Source: Lampris incognitus
Lineage: Eukaryota; Chordata; Actinopteri; Lampriformes; Lampridae
Length of the DNA: 64,000 bases
Assembly: GCF_029633865.1 (NCBI RefSeq)
Contig: NC_079212.1
Location: 150,532,099 to 150,596,098, forward strand
Direction of reading: 5' to 3'
Shown here: positions 50,401-64,000 of the stretch, piece by piece
Layout: each line of letters starts with the position of its first letter
Position numbering within the stretch: the first letter of the stretch is position 1
The notes under the pieces: model-generated
The model's input: the letters and a program-made list of their open reading frames with translations, nothing else
Database searches by the model: none
Told to the model about the DNA's origin: nothing
Program-made: the position numbers and the translations under genes

Positions 50401-53400
50401 AAGGTGGGGACACCTGCAGTACTGTATTGTTATCAGGGTGGGGACACCTGCAGTACTGTATTGTTTATCAGGGTGGGGACACCTGCAGTCACTGTACTGT
50501 TTATAAGGGTGGGGACACCTTCAGCCACTGTATTGTTTATAAAGGTGGGGACACCTGCAGTCACTGTATTGTTTAAAGGGTGGGGACACCTGCAGTCACT
50601 GTATTGTTTAAAGGGTGGGGACACCTGCAGTCACTGTAATGTTTATAAGGGTGGGGACACCTGCAGTACTGTATTGTTATCAGGGTGGGGACACCTGCAG
50701 TCACTGTATTGTTTATAAGGGTGGGGACACCTGCAGTCACTGTATTGTTATCAGGGTGGGGACACCTGCAGTACTGTATTGTTATAAGGGTGGGGACACC
50801 TGCTATACTGTATTGTTATAAGGGTGGAGACACCTGCAGTACTGTATTGTTATCAGGGTGGGGACACCTGCAGTACTGTATTGTTTATAAGGGTGGGGAC
50901 ACCTGCAGTCACTGTATTGTTATCAGGGTGGGGACACCTGCAGTCACTGTATTGTTATAAGGGTGGAGACACCTGCAGTACTGTATTGTTTATAAGGGTG
51001 GGGACACCTGTAGTACTGTATTGTTTATAAGGGTGGGGACACCTGCAGCCAATGCATTGTTTACAAGGGTGGAGACACCTGCAGTACTGTATTGTTTATA
51101 AGGGTGGGGACACCTGCAGTCACTGTACTGTTTATAAAGGATGGGGACACCTGCAGTACTGTATTGTTTATAAGGGTGGGGACACCTGCAGTCACTGTAC
51201 TGTTTATAAGGGTGGGGACACCTGCAGTCACTGTACTGTTTATAAGGGTGGGGACACCTTCAGCCACTGTATTGTTTATAAAGGTGGGGACACCTGCAGT
51301 CACTGTACTGTTTATAAGGGTGGGGACACCTTCAGCCACTGTATTGTTTATAAAGGTGGGGACACCTGCAGTCACTGTACTGTTTATAAGGGTGGGGACA
51401 CCTTCAGCCACTGTATTGTTTATAAAGGTGGGGACACCTGCAGTCACTGTATTGTTTAAAGGGTGGGGACACCTGCAGTCACTGTATTGTTTAAAGGGTG
51501 GGGACACCTGCAGTCACTGTTGTGTTTATAAGGGTGGGGACACCTGCAGTCACTGTATTGTTATCAGGGTGGGGACACCTGCAGTACTGTATTGTTATAA
51601 GGGTGGGGACACCTGCTATACTGTATTGTTATAAGGGTGGAGACACCTGCAGTACTGTATTGTTATCAGGGTGGGGACACCTGCAGTACTGTATTGTTAT
51701 CAGGGTGGGGACACCTGCAGTACTGTATTGTTATCAGGGTGGGGACACCTGCAGTACTGTATTGTTATCAGGGTGGAGACACCTGCAGTACTGTATTGTT
51801 ATCAGGGTGGGGACACCTGCAGTACTGTATTGTTATCAGGGTGGGGACACCTGCAGTACTGTATTGTTATCAGGGTGGAGACACCTGCAGTACTGTATTG
51901 TTATCAGAGTGGGGACACCTGCAGTACTGTATTGTTATCAGGGTGGGGACACCTGCAGTACTGTATTGTTATCAGGGTGGAGACACCTGCAGTACTGTAT
52001 TGTTATCAGAGTGGGGACACCTGCAGTACTGTATTGTTATCAGGGTGGGGACACCTGCAGTACTGTATTGTTATCAGGGTGGGGACACCTGCAGTACTGT
52101 ATTGTTATCAGGGTGGGGACACCTGCAGTACTGTATTGTTATCAGGGTGGGGACACCTGCAGTACTGTATTGTTATCAGGGTGGGGACACCTGCAGCCAC
52201 TGTATTGTTTATAAGGTTGGGGACACCTGCAGTCACTGTATTGTTATAAGGGTGGGGACACCTGCAGTCACTGTATTGTTATAAGGGTGGGGACACCTGC
52301 TGTACTGTATTGTTTATAAGGGTGGGGACACCTGCAGTCACTGTATTGTTATAAGGGTGGGGACACCTGCTGTACTGTATTGTTTATAAGGGTGGGGACA
52401 CCTGCAGTCACTGTATTGTTATAAGGGTGGGGACACCTGCAGTCACTGTATTGTTTATAACGGTGGGGACACCTGCAGTACTGTATTGTTTATAAGGGTG
52501 GGGACACCTGCAGTACTGTATTGTTATCAGGGTGGAGACACCTGCAGTACTGTATTGTTATCAGGGTGGGGACACCTGCAGTACTATATTGTTTATAAGG
52601 GTGGGGACACCTGCAGTACTGTATTGTTATCAGGGTGGGGACACCTGCAGTCACTGTATTGTTATCAGGGTGGGGACACCTGCAGCCACTGTATTGTTAT
52701 CAGGGTGGGGACACCTGCAGTACTGTATTGTTATCAGGGTGGGGACACCTGCAGTACTGTATTGTTATCAGGGTGGGGACACCTGCAGTACTGTATTGTT
52801 ATCAGGGTGGGGACACCTGCAGTACTGTATTGTTTATAAGGGTGGGACACCTGCAGCCACTGTATTGTTTATAAGGTTGGGGACACCTGCAGTCACTGTA
52901 TTGTTTATAAGGGTGGGGACACCTGCAGTCACTGTATTGTTATAAGGGTGGGGACACCTGCTGTACTGTATTGTTTATAAGGGTGGGGACACCTGCAGTC
53001 ACTGTATTGTTATAAGGGTGGGGGTACCTGCAGTACTGTATTGTTATCAGGGTGGGGACACCTGCAGTACTGTATTGTTATCAGGGTGGGGACACCTGCA
53101 GTACTATATTGTTTATAAGGGTGGGGACACCTGCAGTACTGTATTGTTATCAGGGTGGGGACACCTGCAGTCACTGTATTGTTATCAGGGTGGGGACACC
53201 TGCAGCCACTGTATTGTTATCAGGGTGGGGACACCTGCAGTACTGTATTGTTATCAGGGTGGGGACACCTGCAGTACTGTATTGTTATCAGGGTGGGGAC
53301 ACCTGCAGTACTGTATTGTTATCAGGGTGGGGACACCTGCAGTACTGTATTGTTTATAAGGGTGGGACACCTGCAGCCACTGTATTGTTTATAAGGTTGG

Positions 53401-56400
53401 GGACACCTGCTGTACTGTATTGTTTATAAGGGTGGGGACACCTGCAGTCACTGTATTGTTATAAGGGTGGGGGTACCTGCAGTACTGTATTGTTATCAGG
53501 GTGGGGACACCTGCAGTACTGTATTGTTATCAGGGTGGGGACACCTGCAGTACTGTATTGTTTATAAGGGTGGGGACACCTGCAGTACTGTATTGTTATC
53601 AGGGTGGGGACACCTGCAGTACTGTATTGTTATCAGGGTGGGGACACCTGCAGTACTATATTGTTTATAAGGGTGGGGACACCTGCAGTACTGTATTGTT
53701 TATAAGGGTGGGGACACCTGCAGTACTGTATTGTTATCAGGGTGGGGACACCTGCAGTACTGTATTGTTATCAGGGTGGAGACACCTGCAGTACTGTATT
53801 GTTTACAAGGGTGGAGACACCTGCAGTCACTGTATTGTTTACAAGGGTGGAGACACCTGCAGTCACTGTATTGTTTATCAGGGTGGGGACACCTGCAGTC
53901 ACTGTAATGTTTATAAGGGTGGGGACACCTGCAGTCACTGTACTGTTTATAAGGGTGGGGACACCTTCAGTCACTGTATTGTTTATAAGGGTGGGGACAC
54001 CTGCAGTCACTGTACTGTTTATAAGGGTGGGGACACCTTCAGCCACTGTATTGTTTATAAGAGTGGGGACACCTGCAGCCACTGTATTGTTTATAAGGGT
54101 GGGGACACCTGCAGCCAATGTATTGTTTATAAGGGTGGGGACACCTTCAGTCACTGTATTGTTTATAAGGGTGGGGACACCTGCAGTCACTGTACTGTTT
54201 ATAAGGGTGGGGACACCTTCAGCCACTGTATTGTTTATAAGGGTGGGGACACCTGCTGTACTGTATTGTTTATAAGGGTGTGGACACCTGCAGTACTGTA
54301 TTGTTATAAGGGTGGAGACACCTGCAGTCACTGTACTGTTTATAAGGGTGGGGACACCTGCAGTCACTGTACTGTTTATAAGGGTGGGGACACCTGCAGT
54401 ACTGTACTGTTTATAAGGGTGGGGACACCTTCAGCCACTGTATTGTTTATAAGGGTGGGGACACCTGCAGCCACTGTATTGTTTATAAGGGTGGGGACAC
54501 CTGCAGCCAATGTATTGTTTATAAGGGTGGGGACACCTTCAGTCACTGTATTGTTTATAAGGGTGGGGACACCTGCAGTCACTGTACTGTTTATAAGGGT
54601 GGGGACACCTTCAGCCACTGTATTGTTTATAAGGGTGGGGACACCTGCTGTACTGTATTGTTTATAAGGGTGTGGACACCTGCAGTACTGTATTGTTATA
54701 AGGGTGGAGACACCTGCAGTCACTGTACTGTTTATAAGGGTGGGGACACCTGCAGTCACTGTACTGTTTATAAGGGTGGGGACACCTGCAGTACTGTACT
54801 GTTTATAAGGGTGGGGACACCTGCAGCCACTGTATTGTTTACAAGGGTGGAGACACCTGCAGTACTGTATTGTTATCAGGGTGGGGACACTTGCAGCCAC
54901 TGCATTGTTATCAGGGTGGAGACACCTGCAGTACTGTATTGTTTATAAGGGTGGGGACACCTGCAGTCACTGTATTGTTTATAAGGGTGGAGACACCTGC
55001 AGTACTGTATTGTTTATATGGGTGGGGACACCTGCAGTACTGTATTGTTTATAAGGGTGGGGAAACCTGCAGTCACTGTACTGTTTATAAGGGTGGGGAC
55101 ACCTTCAGCCAATGTATTGTTTATAAAGGTGGGGACACCTGCAGTCACTGTATTGTTTATAAGGGTGGGGACACCTGCAGTCACTGTATTGTTTATAAGG
55201 GTGGGGACACCTGCAGTCACTGTATTGTTATAAGGGTGGGGACACCTGCAGTCACTGTATTGTTATCAGGGTGGGGACACCTGCAGTCACTGTATTGTTT
55301 GTAAGGGTGGGGACACCTGCAGTCACTGTATTGTTATAAGGGTGGGGACACCTGCAGTCACTGTACTGTTTATAAGGTTGGGGACACCTTCAGTCACTGT
55401 ATTGTTTATAAGGGTGGGGACACCTGCAGTCACTGTATTGTTTATAAGGGTGGGGACACCTGCAGTCACTGTATTGTTATAAGGGTGGGGACACCTTCAG
55501 CCAATGTATTGTTTATAAAGGTGGGGACACCTGCAGTCACTGTATTGTTTATAAGGGTGGGGACACCTGCAGTCACTGTATTGTTTATAAGGGTGGGGAT
55601 ACCTGCAGTCACTGTATTGTTATAAGGGTGGGGACACCTGCAGTCACTGTATTGTTATAAGGGTGGGGACACCTGCAGTCACTGTATTGTTTATAAGGGT
55701 GGGGACACCTGCAGTCACTGTATTGTTATAAGGGTGGGGACACCTGCAGTCACTGTATTGTTATAAGGGTGGGGACACCTGCAGTCACTGTATTGTTATA
55801 AGGGTGGGGACACCTGCAGTCACTGTATTGTTTATAAGGGTGGGGACACCTGCAGTCACTGTATTGTTATAAGGGTGGGGACACCTGCAGTCACTGTATT
55901 GTTTATAAGGGTGGGGACACCTGCAGTCACTGTATTGTTTATAAGGGTGGGGTACCTGCAGCCACTGTATTGTTTATAAGGGTGGGGACACCTTCAGTCA
56001 CTGTATTGTTTATAAGGGTGGGGACACCTGCAGTCACTGTACTGTTTATAAGGGTGGGGACATCTTCAGCCACTGTATTGTTTATAAGGGTGGGGACACC
56101 TGCAGTCACTGTACTGTTTATAAGGGTGGGGACACCTTCAGCCACTGTATTGTTTAAAGGGTGGGGACACCTGCAGTCACTGTATTGTTTATAAGGGTGG
56201 GGACACCTGCAGTCACTGTATTGTTTATAAGGGTGGGGACACCTGCAGTACTGTATTCTTTATAAGGGTGGAGACACCTGCAGTCACTATATTGTTTATA
56301 AAGGATGGGGACACCTGCTGTACTGTATTGTTTATAAGGGTGGGGACACCTGCAGTACTGTATTGTTTATAAGGGTGGGGACACCTGCAGTACTGTATTG

Positions 56401-59400
56401 TTATAAGGGTGGGGACACCTGCAGTCACTGTATTGTTATAAGGGTGGGGACACCTGCAGTCACTGTATTGTTATAAGGGTGGGGACACCTGCAGTACTGT
56501 ATTCTTTATAAGGGTGGGGACACCTGCAGTCACTGTATTGTTTATAAGGGTGGGGACACCTGCAGTCACTGTATTGTTTATAAGGGTGGGGACACCTGCA
56601 GTACTGTATTGTTATAAGGGTGGAGACACCTGCAGTACTGTATTGTTATCAGGGTGGAGACACCTGCAGTACTGTATTGTTTATAAGGGTGGGGACACCT
56701 GCAGTCACTGTACTGTTTATAAGGGTGGGGACACCTGCAGTACTGTATTGTTATCAGGGTGGAGACACCTGCAGTACTGTATTGTTTATAAGGGTGGGGT
56801 ACCTGCAGCCACTGTACTGTTTATAAGGGTGGGGACACCTGCAGCCACTGTATTGTTTACAAGGGTGGAGACACCTGCAGTACTGTATTGTTTATAAGGG
56901 TGGGGACACTTGCAGCCACTGTATTGTTATCAGGGTGGGGACACTTGCAGCCACTGCATTGTTATCAGGGTGGAGACACCTGCAGTACTGTATTGTTTAT
57001 AAGGGTGGGGACACCTGCAGTACTGTATTGTTATCAGGGTGGAGACACCTTCAGCCACTGTATTGTTTACAAGGGTGGGGAAACCTGCAGTCACTGTACT
57101 GTTTATAAGGGTGGGGACACCTGCAGTACTGTATTGTTATCAGGGTGGAGACACCTGCAGTACTGTATTGTTTATAAGGGTGGGGTACCTGCAGCCACTG
57201 TACTGTTTATAAGGGTGGGGACACCTGCAGCCACTGTATTGTTTACAAGGGTGGAGACACCTGCAGTACTGTATTGTTTATAAGGGTGGGGACACTTGCA
57301 GCCACTGTATTGTTATCAGGGTGGGGACACTTGCAGCCACTGCATTGTTATCAGGGTGGAGACACCTGCAGTACTGTATTGTTTATAAGGGTGGGGACAC
57401 CTGCAGTCACTGTATTGTTTATAAGGGTGGAGACACCTGCAGTACTGTATTGTTTATATGGGTGGGGACACCTGCAGTACTGTATTGTTTATAAGGGTGG
57501 GGACACCTGCAGTACTGTATTGTTTATAAGGGTGGGGAAACCTGCAGTCACTGTACTGTTTATAAGGGTGGGGACACCTGCAGTCACTGTACTGTTTATA
57601 AGGGTGGGGACACCTGCAGTCACTGTATTGTTATCAGGGTGGAGACACCTGCAGTACTGTATTGTTTGTAAGGGTGGGGACACCTGCAGTCACTGTAATG
57701 TTTATAAGGGTGGGGACACCTGCAGTCACTGTACTGTTTATAAGGGTGGGGACACCTTCAGTCACTGTATTGTTTATAAGGGTGGGGACACCTGCAGTCA
57801 CTGTACTGTTTATAAGGGTGGGGACACCTTCAGCCACTGTATTGTTTATAAGGGTGGGGACACCTGCAGTCACTGTATTGTTATAAGGGTGGGGACACCT
57901 TCAGCCAATGTATTGTTTATAAAGGTGGGGACACCTGCAGTCACTGTATTGTTTATAAGGGTGGGGACACCTGCAGTCACTGTATTGTTATAAGGGTGGG
58001 GACACCTTCAGCCAATGTATTGTTTATAAAGGTGGGGATACCTGCAGTCACTGTATTGTTATAAGGGTGGGGACACCTGCAGTCACTGTATTGTTATAAG
58101 GGTGGGGACACCTGCAGTCACTGTATTGTTTATAAGGGTGGGGACACCTGCAGTCACTGTATTGTTATAAGGGTGGGGACACCTGCAGTCACTGTATTGT
58201 TATAAGGGTGGGGACACCTGCAGTCACTGTATTGTTATAAGGATGGGGACACCTGCAGTCACTGTATTGTTTATAAGGGTGGGGACACCTGCAGTCACTG
58301 TATTGTTATAAGGGTGGGGACACCTGCAGTCACTGTATTGTTTATAAGGGTGGGGACACCTGCAGTCACTGTATTGTTTATAAGGGTGGGGTACCTGCAG
58401 CCACTGTATTGTTTATAAGGGTGGGGACACCTTCAGTCACTGTATTGTTTATAAGGGTGGGGACACCTGCAGTCACTGTACTGTTTATAAGGGTGGGGAC
58501 ACCTTCAGCCACTGTATTGTTTATAAGGGTGGGGACACCTGCAGTCACTGTACTGTTTATAAGGGTGGGGACACCTTCAGCCACTGTATTGTTTATAAGG
58601 GTGGGGACACCTGCAGCCAATGTATTGTTTAAAGGGTGGGGACACCTGCAGTCACTGTATTGTTTATAAGGGTGGGGACACCTGCAGTCACTGTATTGTT
58701 TATAAGGGTGGGGACACCTGCAGTCACTGTATTGTTTATAAGGGTGGGGACACCTGCAGTCACTGTATTGTTTATAAGGGTGGGGACACCTGCAGTCACT
58801 ATATTGTTTATAAAGGATGGGGACACCTGCAGCCAATGTATTGTTTAAAGGGTGGGGACACCTGCAGTCACTGTATTGTTTATAAGGGTGGGGACACCTG
58901 CAGTCACTGTATTGTTTATAAGGGTGGGGACACCTGCAGTCACTGTATTGTTTATAAGGGTGGGGACACCTGCTGTACTGTATTGTTTATAAGGGTGGGG
59001 ACACCTGCAGTACTGTATTGTTTATAAGGGTGGGGACACCTGCAGTACTGTATTGTTATAAGGGTGGGGACACCTGCAGTCACTGTATTGTTATAAGGGT
59101 GGGGACACCTGCAGTCACTGTATTCTTATAAGGGTGGGGACACCTGCAGTACTGTATTGTTTATAAGGGTGGGGACACCTGCAGTCACTGTATTGTTTAT
59201 AAGGGTGGGGACACCTGCAGTCACTGTATTGTTTATAAGGGTGGGGACACCTGCAGTACTGTATTGTTATAAGGGTGGGGACACCTGCAGTCACTGTATT
59301 GTTATAAGGGTGGGGACACCTGCAGTCACTGTATTGTTATAAGGGTGGGGACACCTGCAGTACTGTATTCTTTATAAGGGTGGGGACACCTGCAGTCACT

Positions 59401-62400
59401 GTATTGTTTATAAGGGTGGGGACATCTGCAGTCACTGTATTGTTTATAAGGGTGGGGACATCTGCAGTTACTGTATTGTTTATAAGGGTGGGGACACCTG
59501 CAGTACTGTATTGTTATAAGGGTGGGGACACCTGCAGTACTGTATTGTTATAAGGGTGGGGACACCTGCAGTCACTGTATTGTTTATAAGGGTGGGGACA
59601 CCTGCAGTCACTGTACTGTTTATAAGGGTGGGGACACCTGCAGTCACTGTACTGTTTATAAGGGTGGGGACACCTGCAGTCACTCTATTGTTATCAGGGT
59701 GGGGACACCTGCAGTCACTGTATTGTTATCAGGGTGGGGACACCTGCAGTACTGTATTGCTATCAGGGTGGGGACACCTGCAGTACTATATTGTTATCAG
59801 GGTGGGGACACCTGCAGTCACTGTATTGTTTATAAGGGTGGGGTACCTGCAGCCACTGTATTGTTTATAAGGGTGGGGACACCTTCAGTCACTGTATTGT
59901 TTATAAGGGTGGGGACACCTGCAGTCACTGTACTGTTTATAAGGGTGGGGACATCTTCAGCCACTGTATTGTTTATAAGGGTGGGGACACCTGCAGTCAC
60001 TGTACTGTTTATAAGGGTGGGGACACCTTCAGCCACTGTATTGTTTAAAGGGTGGGGACACCTGCAGTCACTGTATTGTTTATAAGGGTGGGGACACCTG
60101 CAGTCACTGTATTGTTTATAAGGGTGGGGACACCTGCAGTACTGTATTCTTTATAAGGGTGGAGACACCTGCAGTCACTATATTGTTTATAAAGGATGGG
60201 GAAACCTGCTGTACTGTATTGTTTATAAGGGTGGGGACACCTGCAGTACTGTATTGTTTATAAGGGTGGGGACACCTGCGGTACTGTATTGTTATAAGGG
60301 TGGGGACACCTGCAGTCACTGTATTGTTATAAGGGTGGGGACACCTGCAGTCACTGTATTGTTATAAGGGTGGGGACACCTGCAGTACTGTATTCTTTAT
60401 AAGGGTGGGGACACCTGCAGTCACTGTATTGTTTATAAGGGTGGGGACACCTGCAGTCACTGTATTGTTTATAAGGGTGGGGACACCTGCAGTACTGTAT
60501 TGTTATAAGGGTGGAGACACCTGCAGTACTGTATTGTTATCAGGGTGGAGACACCTGCAGTACTGTATTGTTTATAAGGGTGGGGACACCTGCAGTCACT
60601 GTACTGTTTATAAGGGTGGGGACACCTGCAGTACTGTATTGTTATCAGGGTGGAGACACCTGCAGTACTGTATTGTTTATAAGGGTGGGGTACCTGCAGC
60701 CACTGTACTGTTTATAAGGGTGGGGACACCTGCAGCCACTGTATTGTTTACAAGGGTGGAGACACCTGCAGTACTGTATTGTTTATAAGGGTGGGGACAC
60801 TTGCAGCCACTGTATTGTTATCAGGGTGGGGACACTTGCAGCCACTGCATTGTTATCAGGGTGGAGACACCTGCAGTACTGTATTGTTTATAAGGGTGGG
60901 GACACCTGCAGTACTGTATTGTTATCAGGGTGGAGACACCTTCAGCCACTGTATTGTTTACAAGGGTGGGGAAACCTGCAGTCACTGTACTGTTTATAAG
61001 GGTGGGGACACCTGCAGTACTGTATTGTTATCAGGGTGGAGACACCTGCAGTACTGTATTGTTTATAAGGGTGGGGTACCTGCAGCCACTGTACTGTTTA
61101 TAAGGGTGGGGACACCTGCAGCCACTGTATTGTTTACAAGGGTGGAGACACCTGCAGTACTGTATTGTTTATAAGGGTGGGGACACTTGCAGCCACTGTA
61201 TTGTTATCAGGGTGGGGACACTTGCAGCCACTGCATTGTTATCAGGGTGGAGACACCTGCAGTACTGTATTGTTTATAAGGGTGGGGACACCTGCAGTCA
61301 CTGTATTGTTTATAAGGGTGGAGACACCTGCAGTACTGTATTGTTTATATGGGTGGGGACACCTGCAGTACTGTATTGTTTATAAGGGTGGGGACACCTG
61401 CAGTACTGTATTGTTTATAAGGGTGGGGAAACCTGCAGTCACTGTACTGTTTATAAGGGTGGGGACACCTGCAGTCACTGTACTGTTTATAAGGGTGGGG
61501 ACACCTGCAGTCACTGTATTGTTATCAGGGTGGAGACACCTGCAGTACTGTATTGTTTGTAAGGGTGGGGACACCTGCAGTCACTGTAATGTTTATAAGG
61601 GTGGGGACACCTGCAGTCACTGTACTGTTTATAAGGGTGGGGACACCTTCAGTCACTGTATTGTTTATAAGGGTGGGGACACCTGCAGTCACTGTACTGT
61701 TTATAAGGGTGGGGACACCTTCAGCCACTGTATTGTTTATAAGGGTGGGGACACCTGCAGTCACTGTATTGTTATAAGGGTGGGGACACCTTCAGCCAAT
61801 GTATTGTTTATAAAGGTGGGGACACCTGCAGTCACTGTATTGTTTATAAGGGTGGGGACACCTGCAGTCACTGTATTGTTATAAGGGTGGGGACACCTTC
61901 AGCCAATGTATTGTTTATAAAGGTGGGGATACCTGCAGTCACTGTATTGTTATAAGGGTGGGGACACCTGCAGTCACTGTATTGTTATAAGGGTGGGGAC
62001 ACCTGCAGTCACTGTATTGTTTATAAGGGTGGGGACACCTGCAGTCACTGTATTGTTATAAGGGTGGGGACACCTGCAGTCACTGTATTGTTATAAGGGT
62101 GGGGACACCTGCAGTCACTGTATTGTTATAAGGATGGGGACACCTGCAGTCACTGTATTGTTTATAAGGGTGGGGACACCTGCAGTCACTGTATTGTTAT
62201 AAGGGTGGGGACACCTGCAGTCACTGTATTGTTTATAAGGGTGGGGACACCTGCAGTCACTGTATTGTTTATAAGGGTGGGGTACCTGCAGCCACTGTAT
62301 TGTTTATAAGGGTGGGGACACCTTCAGTCACTGTATTGTTTATAAGGGTGGGGACACCTGCAGTCACTGTACTGTTTATAAGGGTGGGGACACCTTCAGC

Positions 62401-64000
62401 CACTGTATTGTTTATAAGGGTGGGGACACCTGCAGTCACTGTACTGTTTATAAGGGTGGGGACACCTTCAGCCACTGTATTGTTTATAAGGGTGGGGACA
62501 CCTGCAGCCAATGTATTGTTTAAAGGGTGGGGACACCTGCAGTCACTGTATTGTTTATAAGGGTGGGGACACCTGCAGTCACTGTATTGTTTATAAGGGT
62601 GGGGACACCTGCAGTCACTGTATTGTTTATAAGGGTGGGGACACCTGCAGTCACTGTATTGTTTATAAGGGTGGGGACACCTGCAGTCACTATATTGTTT
62701 ATAAAGGATGGGGACACCTGCAGCCAATGTATTGTTTAAAGGGTGGGGACACCTGCAGTCACTGTATTGTTTATAAGGGTGGGGACACCTGCAGTCACTG
62801 TATTGTTTATAAGGGTGGGGACACCTGCAGTCACTGTATTGTTTATAAGGGTGGGGACACCTGCTGTACTGTATTGTTTATAAGGGTGGGGACACCTGCA
62901 GTACTGTATTGTTTATAAGGGTGGGGACACCTGCAGTACTGTATTGTTATAAGGGTGGGGACACCTGCAGTCACTGTATTGTTATAAGGGTGGGGACACC
63001 TGCAGTCACTGTATTCTTATAAGGGTGGGGACACCTGCAGTACTGTATTGTTTATAAGGGTGGGGACACCTGCAGTCACTGTATTGTTTATAAGGGTGGG
63101 GACACCTGCAGTCACTGTATTGTTTATAAGGGTGGGGACACCTGCAGTACTGTATTGTTTATAAGGGTGGGGACACCTGCAGTCACTGTATTGTTTATAA
63201 GGGTGGGGACACCTGCAGTACTGTATTGTTATAAGGGTGGGGACACCTGCAGTCACTGTATTGTTATAAGGGTGGGGACACCTGCAGTCACTGTATTGTT
63301 ATAAGGGTGGGGACACCTGCAGTACTGTATTCTTTATAAGGGTGGGGACACCTGCAGTCACTGTATTGTTTATAAGGGTGGGGACATCTGCAGTCACTGT
63401 ATTGTTTATAAGGGTGGGGACATCTGCAGTTACTGTATTGTTTATAAGGGTGGGGACACCTGCAGTACTGTATTGTTATAAGGGTGGGGACACCTGCAGT
63501 ACTGTATTGTTATAAGGGTGGGGACACCTGCAGTCACTGTATTGTTTATAAGGGTGGGGACACCTGCAGTCACTGTACTGTTTATAAGGGTGGGGACACC
63601 TGCAGTCACTGTACTGTTTATAAGGGTGGGGACACCTGCAGTCACTCTATTGTTATCAGGGTGGGGACACCTGCAGTCACTGTATTGTTATCAGGGTGGG
63701 GACACCTGCAGTACTGTATTGCTATCAGGGTGGGGACACCTGCAGTACTATATTGTTATCAGGGTGGGGACACCTGCAGTCACTGTACTGTTTATAAGGG
63801 TGGGGACACCTGCAGTCACTGTACTGTTTATAAGGGTGGGGACACCTGCAGTAAGGAATTGTTATAAGGGTGGAGACACCTGCAGTACTGTATTGTTATC
63901 AGGGTGGGGACACCTGCAGTACTGTATTGTTATAAGGGTGGAGACACCTGCAGTACTGTATTGTTATCAGGGTGGGGACACCTGCAGTACTGTATTGTTA
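47410..64000. repeat. 35-bp minisatellite, right arm (inverted), at least 15.9 kb
   Basis: About 450 units of 35-36 bp containing GGGTGGGGACACCTGCAGTC and ACTGTATTGTTATAA, with a 33-bp AGTACTG form and ATCAGGG, TTCAGCC, TTTAAAGGG variants. Interrupted by the solo LTR at 47435-48120. Higher-order copies: 1404 bp (about 48121-49524 and 49525-50928) and 3891 bp (about 55935-59825 and 59826-63780). It runs off the window. Confidence 0.97.
47435..48120 (+). mobile_element. Solo LTR inserted in the 35-bp array
   Basis: 686 bp, starting TGTTGTGGTTACACC and ending GCGCGAGCATAACA (TGTT...AACA). Exact 5-bp target duplication GTGGG at 47430-47434 and 48121-48125; removing it plus one copy restores a perfect repeat unit. 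An AATAAA at 48026-48031 lies about 90 bp before the end, as expected for the R region. GC-rich body with C runs. No internal gag/pol, hence a solo LTR, presumably left by recombination. The family (gypsy- or other) is not determined. Confidence 0.85.

Larger units (their letters stand above)
46727..64000. mobile_element. Giant fold-back-like structure built of a 35-bp minisatellite
   Basis: An outer unique segment (GTTCATCTGGACACACAAAC, GTTTCAGCTTCATCTAGGTG, TCCTCTTCAGTCTCACCTGA; 46727-46790) leads into a 35-bp array in one orientation (46788-47368), then a 41-bp spacer (47369-47409), then the same array reverse-complemented from 47410 past the window end. The layout parallels the fold-back at 44614-45885. 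The right outer end is not in the window, so the element call is an inference. Confidence 0.65.

Noticed and set aside
47193..63900. Many frames of 60-388 codons (TPAVTVLFIRVG, GGDTCSHCIVYK types) on both strands
   Set aside because: Frames of the 35/36-bp minisatellite; Cys-rich look is coincidental.

Overview
The window looks like nuclear DNA of a ray-finned (teleost) fish. It holds two spliced vertebrate genes, fish-type non-LTR retrotransposons (L2/CR1-like and RTE-like), tRNA-derived SINEs, hAT-type DNA transposons, a solo LTR, fold-back elements and very large minisatellites. There is no sign of prokaryotic genes, operons, CRISPR arrays or rRNA. Genes were identified by reading translated exons and checking splice sites and reading phase by eye; nothing was searched against a database.

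The two genes are convergent, with stop codons 1.16 kb apart. On the + strand, the last five coding exons of ddx27 (DEAD-box RNA helicase, nucleolar, 60S ribosome biogenesis) lie at 4484-4575, 4664-4784, 11883-11979, 17131-17205 and 17332-17347, with an AATAAA at 17506. On the - strand, the last six coding exons of hdhd5 (HAD-superfamily hydrolase-like protein, formerly CECR5) lie at 46344-46243, 27682-27649, 19935-19761, 19629-19441, 18985-18790 and 18709-18503. Phases agree at every junction. The 5' parts of both genes lie outside the window. About 1.2 kb of the 64 kb is coding.

Layout. 1-4483 is a ddx27 intron with a 17-bp array (about 330-1440) and a 13-bp array (about 1985-4380) split by a SINE. 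4785-11882 is a ddx27 intron with a SINE, an RTE fragment and a 4.5-kb 19-bp array that is open in all three + frames. 11980-17130 is a ddx27 intron with two LINE remnants and a BED-finger hAT fragment. 17348-18502 is the shared 3' intergenic/UTR region. 18503-19935 is the hdhd5 3' exon cluster with a small hAT-like MITE in one intron. 19936-27648 is an hdhd5 intron of nested LINEs, including two head-to-head copies of one family. 27683-46242 is an 18.6-kb hdhd5 intron with a (CA)49 tract against a splice site, a hAT element carrying a 50-bp minisatellite, a 12.3-kb 23-bp array, a fold-back element and a trinucleotide tract. From 46345 to the window end is a further hdhd5 intron, mostly a 35-bp minisatellite in two opposite orientations around a 41-bp spacer, with a 686-bp solo LTR in it.

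The main point is that the long arrays are not anonymous satellites. At least three (50-bp, 19-bp fold-back, 38-bp) lie inside recognisable transposable elements, and the giant 35-bp array has the inverted architecture of a fold-back element. Several arrays carry higher-order duplications (551, 575, 800, 1404 and 3891 bp). Most long open frames here are by-products of repeat periodicity and are not annotated as genes.
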